Below are positions 20,201 to 26,100 of a stretch of 64,000 nt of DNA, one piece after another (within the stretch, counting starts at the first letter, position 1; each line of letters starts with the position of its first letter). The DNA comes from JABMMZ01 sp040386935. GTDB taxonomy: Bacteria; Bacteroidota; Bacteroidia; NS11-12g; UBA955. The translations under genes were made by a program, and so were the position numbers. The stretch covers positions 28,063 through 92,062 of the forward strand of contig JAZKEQ010000034.1 of assembly GCA_040386935.1 (NCBI GenBank), in the 5' to 3' direction. The notes beneath the pieces are model-generated. The model was not told where the DNA came from, made no database searches, and was given only the letters and a program-made list of their open reading frames with translations.

Positions 20201-20263
20201 CACGAAAAATATTGTCAGAAAGTGCTTTTTCAGAGACATAAATTTTGAAAATTTATTTTGCAT
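8225..20263 (-). CDS. Giant secreted RHS/YD-repeat protein (4012 residues)
   Basis: A signal peptide (best start Met9, MSLKKHFLTIFF) leads a fibronectin-like region around residues 190-300. Next is the conserved N-terminal domain of Bacteroidota RHS proteins (about 335-560, with YDFQGRKAIDILPVPAQ and MGGVGPDHQLGGGKETKYYY). A very Cys-rich middle follows, to about 1960. Residues about 2080-3010 form repeated YCF48/BNR-like propeller blades (GFAVGDDG, ATGDDGTLLKSTDGGSTW). YD repeats resume at LFWYDKLGRMTVSQN, and the RHS core follows with YDSRLGRFLSQDPL near 3710. The final 290 residues are a variable tail with two Thr runs. RHS proteins form closed beta-cages that carry C-terminal effectors or adhesive tips; which applies here is unknown. 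No T9SS sorting domain is seen. The gene lies 12 bases after its upstream neighbour and overlaps the next lipoprotein gene. Confidence 0.92.
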   Translation of the reverse strand: MQNKFSKFMSLKKHFLTIFFVICAFNLHAVKLQFQTTISGASVIAGTVGGNVQDDQYASLPVTSGFVNNKVTDYVKLAVNHQYATLVSNIYHYNVQLKIDYWDNNKTFFTTTKTLFVEYDPTAGVAYKDYATYNFSGAHRMQVTILQVTNAVTGVPVTNPEDNLVISYGVNIERYWNFTSTSTSCVSGSASDLNGDGEMDELNLSWSPISGAEEYELEWTYVDDYSNTSLASTIAASAIEYNFKYNSSRITTKDLTYKLNLIYERGYVIYRLRGVGRKLTSLTTVINGDWSVPDAGTGLTSLSCGSSTYYYTTGHISFFNWQYSSIYAEEGKKKEVVGYYDGGLRNRQTVTKVNTTDTAIVGESIYDFQGRKAIDILPVPAQSPALTYYPDFNKNMSGVKYSRDDFDKDITGQPCDVEADGMATTSGSSQYYSPANTLIAYHQSYLPDAQNFPFNQVEYTPDNTGRVRSMGGVGPDHQLGGGKETKYYYGRPVQEELDRLFGSEVGYVRHYKKNVVIDPNGQVSISYLDQEGHVIATALSGNTPGNVRYIESSTTAQTTLNADLFAKNPDESSLLNLPDIAETSLIFNTQYLVSTPGLNHTFDYDLTPETFTDPCLLESICFDCVYDLELKIRDECGVLIYSNVVRVGSLTLNNACNEIVFVPSGNAPASFTITNMELGNYQISKVLTVNKEAYDYYLTQYLDATNNTCFKSYETILEEEQVKLEGISCEDDCVSCIESLGASDNFVLTGKGTYEDWLNQYNECLEQCKSPSICEQAYETMLADMMPGGQYAEWYDSLELTGFNADRFPLSILNFNNNLPDGLASTDPNAAYWKNPKYLRRNGSESDGYFEKDGYTRSKIPVIPLQGGGYFPATTSIITVNNLKYTYPENLSNPKDFVTYWQESWAQSLVKYHPEYCYYKWCILNTMDTSGNAVKSSENFDADVQFVESYSTAVTNGWIDAGNQYAILDSDPYFNEVADGIAQYNDMKNELDDFLISGFSMKEMAAKVILCPSYYGTVGGISSGCISFGSGSTPQNDKMWEQYKSYYYSAKQKILKIAADNFAISTGESSCGKGYNGCIGSEQFNPFESAFVRYWGSAPFDNDVQPCNYNTFILYKDKKMRFSIGEHPIKGDEEKAKFNTFYKTGICPAEADLAFWLHSLASSGGLLTSNALNTHYAFTNLLYEGVTGSVSGSGYVEYTYTPTISGINPRKLEITFVDGSSVLSPCSMYLQLPSSSYTWSMVKDFTNIKVGILNTYTGTYGFSINALLDDDANPSTPDILVKVIGATCLPLGTCKFYDQCKSTDFGSRLINLMSSLANGGQMTSTSAINLETGYNTFLNRFIRNTIPGSASSDLRWKQPSSSVADFEIYDVSSYANKITISFTSFNPSFAVADLYKIKYFTNLELDPSNTQHGFYITAWYEPTVSAPLQKVIIRGTISEGKMASCYEPIPLDCETKEHQAARDLELLLNDIFTTSITPQNLSENIRYTDLLESYIGAGDHTQFENITANTSGLTAEINVYATSSAPIPFNTCNLHLFHLPTDVEPITGPRDFSNIISIEQLFADQSFQNGTKTYHFKMLANFANGEQEEVGGYTSCIPIRSCYCGKPQYKGPDPDPCAENAKATFEATILYNSNVYGNNPSHLTVPVVDMEDVDCNCLGSYINYLKSYTSTTIPPASYQTYMVNKCKATTELCPKYILYYSAVFEYNLNNPTDQITIEPLTSGFDCDCLDNYINYIKTFKLNPPPFPFPPKTLSVYASDCAESTDPTGDDCEHFGYNYWQIADNAVNLFNSLTPGSPVDPMPPYDDTIDCKCYLRYALYLTGAYNSHTYLQLFPNPAMSFAEFQAQGCVNNDCWPNYYETYIYLAEAAKQSGYVPPFEPPAYDPELCDCYIGYSWYVRNNYGPNMLTVEEWCEQNSELMSPMFSSFETETNEREYKKRTFCVQDSLSPVYAEFDDPCEVFKTNQAIYNAKKRYDDQILAMTTDFRIAYYSKCLSLTETFDATIPTKDYHYTLYYYDQAGNLVATVPPEGVQLIDLATYGDMIKEDRAAKTQTVFNEHYLKTNYEYNSLNQLKRQSVPDNDKIDVWQVDNSAGIPGGVTITDIQFVDGNKGFCVGKDATGYGYIYKTIDGGLNWIQIDPRTADVNKVQMVNSNDGFAVGDDGLFLQTTNGGINWNIVLVKITDYDFKKLNDLYFKDASNGIIVGDEGRVIKCTFSSSWTFTNINTNITSGMNVLSITPDIYGGTPSYDKMLIAVTMPAASSDINRIFVNSNVWSSAIWTDLGIKTNTRATDLNAVYMINSNDGFAAGVNGGVFKTSDGGVNWLQIATGTVVNFKRLYFKTTSQGIALANNGKLYATVNGGNTWTVVSIIGSYNDISIYDLSNGKGYAAGDNGLLAYIDFANISNGKLVQKKINQANTSQNFAGVSALSISEIYLASSGTNELLKAEIIGDKVKYAVFGTISGVTGYSGIKFASTNKGAVLTNTGKIYNCIYSGSYSFTDISHSGATYADFAFYGSSGDLYALNVSSNSVLYKTNSTWTSTMAILGSNSLTETGLALYKDNSSIIAVGALGANAKFNTGSNTWSNNSANTNPLKLRDVFEVPTTSGTTTNTVYATGDDGTLLKSTDGGSTWQMINTGTALQLNSCAFSSTTDGIVAGNNGVLLKCTGSGITLPNSYTAYNLNDVCYNSSNTKFSIVGQKLTLLQTTIASAVSVLSIPNVSGEILNGVSDIGGNLVVYGQYGFTTKYLSSSWYKCYKMPYALNAVHVNKKNGLGLTVGENGTTIYTNTMGNIWTVNKAQLVTTSTTPVFTGVSVWNADNIYTTGKAQIARKYTDLQCSLGYYSYNSTSSVDWNDVYINELGKGYIGGSNQNYAYFTATYNTSTLGTNTGAPGTYSINSISMNYDEVYFACDNNKFFKANTTTSVVTDLTSNLPAGSSNLLRYVAYDKLNGILLGAGGKVIRSYDLNGNMVFEDKSALNNNGSPVSTSLMAMDYSSRNHVVFAGASGHIKNLETDKTFTSLFWYDKLGRMTVSQNTKQYNKATKAYSYTLYDDLGRIIQVGEIAQSNSINDQYVGRQMDNSLFLSWISGGSRTEVTETWYDEQFVSTGVFVQNNIRKRVASITYEDVFDNNSATYNSATHYSYDIHGNVDHMVQEIKEAKLLATGLNIKHITYEYDLVSGKVNKVCYNVGSKDQYYHKYEYDADNRITQVNTSRDDLWWDNDAEYNYYNHGLLARTELGDLKVQGMDYAYTIHGWIKGVNSNTMQSNRDMGQDGLAGSTRQYTAKDAMGYSLGYYVGDYADVKGYSSTLKFEASTASSDLLGSRYDLWNGNIGHMVSVMPDVSTYNSSRTITPSVRGGGYKYDQLNRLSEAQSFFNINLSTNSWQSGGGSQLDYFEQFEYDAMGNITHVGRRGNGATLMDNMDYKYNRKTGSGRLISNKLYHVDDGVSLGTFSDDIDDQGTFTNAQDNTVNTLNNYGYDESGNLKRDDTEQIQDIEWTVYDKIKKVTRTSGSIKPDLEFIYDAGGNRIVKIVKPKPLNCATYKYSYYLRDVQGNEMAHYELTMKNNCSGPRKLYVTEHAMYGSSRLGIDSRKTLLYDSGVNLSNDTLTYTYRKLAIKQYELSNHLGNVLVTVSDKKIPKRILPGAGAIDYFEPDITTISDYYAFGSPMPTRTWTDPNAKYKYGFNGQESDDEIDGDDNCLMFTYRIYDSRLGRFLSQDPLFKNYADYTPYSFCNNKVISYVECGGLEGIPSTAAGISAAIAAGQPCSQYEFAGSIDGGTVRRSHFYNIDYNRSWGLNNTLWSKCDDAGGGAETHAGNILSNSFTPRSFTHKPIEPNPPVVVNTGLMDHRHGNVSTDGIKGMVNGLINNLKAGDGITISPPVPDAPWSIAIPPTNSMASGYGGVVNVTNSTTTTTTLVKTVITKIEISGSFRNRKAVRQAKRDLQAEHPEAEITTSISLFSWFRLSRTGARGGGWSDGCPANNRINGVQVTVSATTTTTTTTQTTDTRSFSSNLPPP
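8275..8298. repeat. Trinucleotide microsatellite (TAG)8 inside the RHS gene
   Basis: Eight perfect TAG units on the plus strand, read on the coding strand as eight ACT codons (Thr) near the C-terminus of the giant RHS protein. Copy-number changes would alter the Thr-run length without shifting the frame. Confidence 0.9.
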
Positions 20264-20275
20264 AGCGTTATCAGA

Positions 20276-20995
20276 TTATTTTTGAATATATTGGTTTAAA
20301 AAGGTAAAATTTTTAAAACGATCTAAAGGGACATATAGATTATTTTGTTTCTTCAGAAACGATTCTATTTTAAATTCATCCTTATCAATCTTTGAATTAT
20401 CGATGTTCGTATAGGAAATTGTTATTTTGGGATTACTAATATCGTCAAAACCGGGAATCACTGCATTTGTATAATAAATAGTTATACTGCTTACAGTATA
20501 GGTTGCATTCTCGAAATTTATTTCAACTTTATTAAACCCAGTATTTGCATCAGTAGACAGGTTGAAACTCAACTTTGATTGACTATTATATTTTGTCAAC
20601 GTAATAGATTTGCACATTTCTATTGCTGCATTGAGACTATTTTCAATTAGTTGAGGCTTTTGAACCGGATTAGACAGCAGCATTGTTTCATTAACTGTAT
20701 CAATAACAAGGCGTTCATTTGTATTTTGAATTGTTTCTATTCCAACAAGTAAAGAATGTTCACTTGTACCACTTCTCTTATAAAAACCTGGCAAACTTTG
20801 AAAAACAAGAGTATCATTATGGTTTTTAAAAATTTCATAGTTGAGATTTGCTGTAAAATACTTTGATTCAAGAATTTTATTGTTAATTTTTCTGACAATC
20901 TCTTTTGCATCAGTTTTTTTTAAATTCTGATCCTGGGCATATGTATTAAAACATACCAGTACAAAAACAAACATCAACTTACTTTTAATATCCAT
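20276..20995 (-). CDS. Hypothetical periplasmic/secreted protein (possibly LolA-like)
   Basis: A 239-residue protein with a clear signal peptide (hydrophobic segment ending in NTYAQ). After an N-terminal helix with IVRKINNKILESKYFTANLNYE, the rest is beta-rich with phrases such as VEINFENATYTVSSITIYYTN. This resembles the half-barrel of LolA-type lipoprotein carriers, which also begin with a helix that leads into repeated antiparallel strands, but no diagnostic motif is present. It lies two bases after the 707-residue gene and 12 bases before the giant RHS gene, firmly inside the operon, so a periplasmic helper role for the large exported proteins is plausible. That role is inferred. Confidence 0.7.
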   Translation of the reverse strand: MDIKSKLMFVFVLVCFNTYAQDQNLKKTDAKEIVRKINNKILESKYFTANLNYEIFKNHNDTLVFQSLPGFYKRSGTSEHSLLVGIETIQNTNERLVIDTVNETMLLSNPVQKPQLIENSLNAAIEMCKSITLTKYNSQSKLSFNLSTDANTGFNKVEINFENATYTVSSITIYYTNAVIPGFDDISNPKITISYTNIDNSKIDKDEFKIESFLKKQNNLYVPLDRFKNFTFLNQYIQK

Positions 20996-20997
20996 AA

Positions 20998-23097
20998 TTA
21001 TCTTTTTGGTGAGTTTTCTCTTGATTCCTTAATTGTCATAATACCTCGTTCTGTTTCTTTTTTTACCCTTAATAATGTACCTTCATTATCATATTCATAA
21101 ATTGTTGCATAATTATTATCATCAAGTGTTGCAACCAATTTCAAGGAAACGGGGTCATATACATAAGAAACGAAACCTCCATTTGCAGGATGAATTCTAA
21201 TATCATCAAATAAAGCAGATCCGCTATTGGTGCCTAAATTTATACTGATATCTGTTGCCCCTATAGGGATATCAAAAATAAAATACACTCTCTGCCATTT
21301 ATCTATAATTTTACCTGATGCATATATTTTTGGCAATGTTGTTGTCCCGCCAGAAAACTGGATCTCTATATATGGATTGGCATAGGTTTCAATATCACTA
21401 GCAGCTCCTACTTCTTTAACCCATGCACTAATAATATATTTTCCGGGTTCAGGATTGAACGATGTTAGGCAATTTTCACAATCAATCTCAGGTGAATAGC
21501 AACTTGATGGTGCTGTATAAGTATTTGAAGCTTGACATTTTATAAAATCTTCGGAGAAGAAATTTCCTTTATATAATTTGGCCGTCACAGTATGAGATGC
21601 TCCATCTGCAATTAAATTATTTATCGTAAAGGCATATGAACTGCTATATGGCGCGTAATAAATTTGACTTAAGTAGCCATTTGATATGACTAAAACTCCT
21701 GATGAAGGAACCGTTGAAAAATTAACAGTACCTGAAAGTGTAAACTCATTATTAGAACAGGATGAAGGTGTTAGGCTAATACTACTGATTGCACAGATAC
21801 TATCTGAACTTGGAGGACATTCATCTACTTCAAACTCATGCTCCCATTTACATTTTGTTGTAGTTGTCCCAATGAAAGTATACATCCCTGACCCAATAAC
21901 TTTGATCATTTTACCACTATTTGACCCAATAATACCAGGACCCGACCACCAGTATTTTTGAAAGCCTTCGGATACAGATATTTCTCTATAATCATCAATG
22001 CAACTACCTATTGTTACCTGACTGTTCAAACATTCACCATCAAGATAAGCATAGCCTACATGTGCCCCTAGGGCGCAATCTGAAACAATGAACTCAATTT
22101 TAATATTTTTCCCTTCATACTCCTCTAAGGGAATACCAACACTTGTCCACTGCTTATAGTAAAAGTTACTAGTTGGAGATACTCTTGAAAAATTTTGTGC
22201 CAGTTCAGAATTTGATGAATTTGCAATAACTACATATTTTGCACAAGACACTTCACTAACATAATCACAATTACTATCCAAAACTAATACTCGTACGCGA
22301 AAGAAAGGTTTTTCAGCATCGGTGTGTGAAGATCCTGGATCTTCCAATACAACAGCATACTTATATATGTACATTGGACTTCCTGAACCAACAGTCATAA
22401 CTCTTTCTATTTTGGATGCATGGGCCCCATTGCTTGTATTTTCCAATCTTACAGAATATGTGCTTCCTGGACAAACAACAGGCAAAATAGATCCGCCAAC
22501 CGTTGGATCGTAACCTGCACCTGTTTGAATTGAAATTCTAGCAGGTGATGCTGCTAATATAAAATTATGGCAAGAATGATTGCCGAAGGTACCATCAGAA
22601 CACGCAGCGCCATCATAAGCATCCCAAGTTGACAAATCTCCATTTTCAAAATCCACATTAACACAATCTGTTGAGGGGCTACAACCACCTGTAGTTATTG
22701 ATGTCGAAGTATTTATGTGATCATAATCTTTGATTAAAGAATCGCTATGCTTGATGAAATAAAGCGCCTTGTCCGTATAAAATTCTTTTTTTTGTTTCAG
22801 CCAGGCATCATGGTTACCTTCGATATTTTCAAGAACGAATGTAGAATCACTTAAAGCTGTATTGAAAAAAAACAACTTATCGTCAACCAATGTATTGAAA
22901 TATACTTTTTGAAAGTTAATATAAAGTGACTCTGACATTGCCAACTCCACTTTAATATTATCCAAAACACTTCTCAGGCCTTTATTAACCCATATTCTTT
23001 CAGCAATATTCCCTCTTTCACTTACATTTACACTTGTATGTGAATACCCCTTACTTACTATTGAAATAAAAAGTATATAAAAAATAATTTTTTTCAT
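20998..23097 (-). CDS. Secreted protein with RHS-partner C-terminal domain
   Basis: The frame is open from 23121, but Met9 at 23097 begins an ideal signal peptide (MKKIIFYILFISIVSKGYS) and avoids overlap with the upstream stop at 23105, so I chose it (699 residues). The centre contains a carbohydrate-binding-like segment (VDFENGDLSTWDAYDG) and Cys-rich Ig-like stretches. The last 150 residues (YIISAWVKE, then ALFDDIRIHP, then YVYDPVSLKLVATLDDNNYA and a YEYDNEGTLLRVKKETERG tail) are, as I recall, the usual end of a much longer single protein in related Bacteroidota. The present gene may thus be a split-off C-terminus that acquired a new N-terminus and signal peptide. Function unknown; probably a surface partner of the RHS protein. 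Confidence 0.82.
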   Translation of the reverse strand: MKKIIFYILFISIVSKGYSHTSVNVSERGNIAERIWVNKGLRSVLDNIKVELAMSESLYINFQKVYFNTLVDDKLFFFNTALSDSTFVLENIEGNHDAWLKQKKEFYTDKALYFIKHSDSLIKDYDHINTSTSITTGGCSPSTDCVNVDFENGDLSTWDAYDGAACSDGTFGNHSCHNFILAASPARISIQTGAGYDPTVGGSILPVVCPGSTYSVRLENTSNGAHASKIERVMTVGSGSPMYIYKYAVVLEDPGSSHTDAEKPFFRVRVLVLDSNCDYVSEVSCAKYVVIANSSNSELAQNFSRVSPTSNFYYKQWTSVGIPLEEYEGKNIKIEFIVSDCALGAHVGYAYLDGECLNSQVTIGSCIDDYREISVSEGFQKYWWSGPGIIGSNSGKMIKVIGSGMYTFIGTTTTKCKWEHEFEVDECPPSSDSICAISSISLTPSSCSNNEFTLSGTVNFSTVPSSGVLVISNGYLSQIYYAPYSSSYAFTINNLIADGASHTVTAKLYKGNFFSEDFIKCQASNTYTAPSSCYSPEIDCENCLTSFNPEPGKYIISAWVKEVGAASDIETYANPYIEIQFSGGTTTLPKIYASGKIIDKWQRVYFIFDIPIGATDISINLGTNSGSALFDDIRIHPANGGFVSYVYDPVSLKLVATLDDNNYATIYEYDNEGTLLRVKKETERGIMTIKESRENSPKR

Positions 23098-23104
23098 TCT
23101 TTTA

Positions 23105-26100
23105 TTAATTATCGCAATCATCGCCTACAGGTTTTGTTACTGTTGATTTATTACTACTTGTAACTTTTACACTTTTCTTACCGGTGTGTGCATCCGTTTC
23201 AATTGTTTTGTTTGTCGCTGTTTTATAACTAAAATGATCATTCGAACACTTGATAAAGTCATAATCTTCCATCCCATCATACCCTATAGCCTTTCGCTTA
23301 GCATTAGCAGCAACAGCAATTGGCAAAGAATGATTGTATCCAAAAACAGCAGATGAATAGCGGTATAAAGCATCCATATTTTCTAATTCTTCTCCATATG
23401 GACCATACTCAGTAATTTCAGTTGTCCATTGCCAGTTGGTTGCATCTGACACCCAATTACCATCCTGAATCTGCCAATACGGTGTAAATGTTGTATATAG
23501 TCCGTCAACTCTGATATTTGTATTTGAGTTAATAAGCGAATGCGTTCTGTCTGTTAGGAATGCAAATGCTTTATAAGGTCTGTATATTCCCTTTTGACCA
23601 TTGACATATGGATTTTTACTTACATGTACGATATCGTTAGCATCAGTAAAACACTCACAATATGTTTTCCAACCTTGCCTGAATATTTGTGCGCTAGCTG
23701 ATAAAACACCATTTATATTATTGTCAGCGAGGGAGTTTAATGGATTGATTGTTGTAGTCAACGATCCCATATTAGCAGATATAATATTCCGTCTTCCGCT
23801 TCTTAAAATTTTTACGACCTGATCATTCTGACTCGGCTTAAAGGGTAGTCCCAGAAAATTAATCATTGTCACATTATTCCCTGAAATAGCAGAAACCCAA
23901 CCTTTCTCTCCATTGGATGAAACTTCATCACCTGGGAAAAATATATCACTAGCCTCGTCAATTGCGAATGTCCCATTCACATCAAAATCAATATCACTTA
24001 TTTCTGCTCCCAGATTTTTATACGCAGATCCCATCTCTTCATAGAACCAATGTGCAGGATACTGAAAATTATATATATCATCCTCAAACTCATTTTTTGT
24101 CATTGTCAATAACACCTGCCCTGATTCTGCATCGTAAGCTAGATTTTTTGTTGGAACTGATGAACCCAAATCGTGAGCTATTGTCTCCTTCATCATTGCA
24201 TATCTATAGACTAATTTGGTGACAACTGCCGACCTGTATCGTGTTTTCTCCACATGAAACTCAGGTAAAACAGTTGGGATTACAGCAGGAAATATAGCTG
24301 CCAAAAAGCCTGCTGTATTATAATCTGTTCCCCCACTGTATGTTTTGGTATTTTCTTCTCTAAAATCGACAAATACATCGTATTCAACACCAATATCCTT
24401 TTGCTCTGAAGTGCCGTCTTTGTTGATTACTGTTGCATCGTTTTTTAATTTAAAACTTACATCTCCATACTTTTCACAATTATACTTATACTCCATCCCA
24501 GATATTGGCTTATCAGAATCTTCGGCATAAACCCAGGTTGCTTTTTGCTTGCCGTGCATATCGTTTAGCTCAATCACATAACCTTGGCTTGTAGTCATGT
24601 AATCAACACTACTTTTATTTAGAAGGTGCCATACTTTTTTAGTTTTATAAGGCTTAAAATCTATACTCGTGTAATCTACAATAGTTGGAAAATCTTTTGC
24701 TGTATAGAATTCATTCACCACATAACCGGTTGCATGCCTTTTGACATCTTCATATTGCAAATTCCTTACTGTTACCTTACTATAACCAACAGAAGGTGAC
24801 GGAAAAAAAGATTCACCAAATGGTGTTTCCATATAAGATTTGTCGTCAGGTGCTAATAACTTTTCTTCTTTATCTCCTGCAAATACAGGTTGTTTAAATG
24901 GGTTTTCATCACCCCCAATAGATGGCTCATAGGCTGCTACTCCTGAAGAAATATTATCACCGGTAGTTTCATCTGTAGTTTCGTAATTGTATTCTTGCCC
25001 ATATGAATAAGTTGGATTACTTGTTGAGCCCGGCAATTGATCAACCATAGCCCCCCACTCATCACTTATTTCAATCTTTTTAACTCTACAACCTCCTCCC
25101 AATTTATACCCTGTAGGATTATTTAATCTTAATACTGACTTGCTCAGATTAATATCTTTACCAAAATTCTTATTTTGAAGTACTCTATTTGGCCCTAAAA
25201 AAGTTTCATAAAGGTTCTTGAAAACATTCGAGTTTTTGATCGCTTTAAATACTTGAACAAAATTATCACTTACATCATCTACAGGCGGTTGATCATTTAC
25301 TAGTCTTGAACAACGGGTTCGCCCAAATTGCCATATAGCCTTAGATATTGGATGAACATCACTTGAATTATTGCGATCGCCAATGCCTATTTTTTTAATT
25401 TTAATATACCCATAATTATAGTTGGTGCCCGGATCGTCAGGATGATAACTTTTTACACCGCACTCTGTCAAAATAATTTCTGCATAACCTGAAACATACT
25501 CATAGGCATTATCTTTATCTATAAGATGACCCAGTACCCTGAAATATAAATTATCTATCCCTTTGAGATATTTCTCCCTGAAATACTTATCAGCATCAGC
25601 TCCTGACATTGATGATGGAATTTCCTCCTGTAGCTTCACTGTCAAATACTCATTTACCCGATTGGAAGCCCCAAATTCCAAATAATCTTCCATTAATTTA
25701 TTATTTGCGGGTGAAAGGAAATCTGCATTAGATTGTTCCTCAGGATCAAGTGAATAGCCAATTGAATTTATTCTAAACATTTGCATCGCTTTTTTATTCT
25801 GAACATATGCATAATCATCGGATTCATAAGTCACTTTAATAATACCACCTGAAGGCAGAGAAATTTCCGACAATTGCCATGCAGTACTATTCTCATCCGC
25901 AAGTGTTTTATCTTGCTCTACATAGGGAAACTCAGAAGTATGCATTGTTGAACTGCTTACATCAAATGAACCTCCTTCATTTGATTTGTAATTTCCCCAT
26001 CTATCATACGCTTTCATATTATAATCCGGATTAAAATCAGCATATTCAAATGTATAAGGGCTAAATTTTGCTTTATAGGATTTGCCGTATGTAAAATAAA

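Noticed and set aside
8225..20263. A specific toxin domain at the RHS C-terminus
   Set aside because: No recognisable nuclease, deaminase or ADP-ribosyltransferase residues in the last 290 residues; only the locus layout hints at it.
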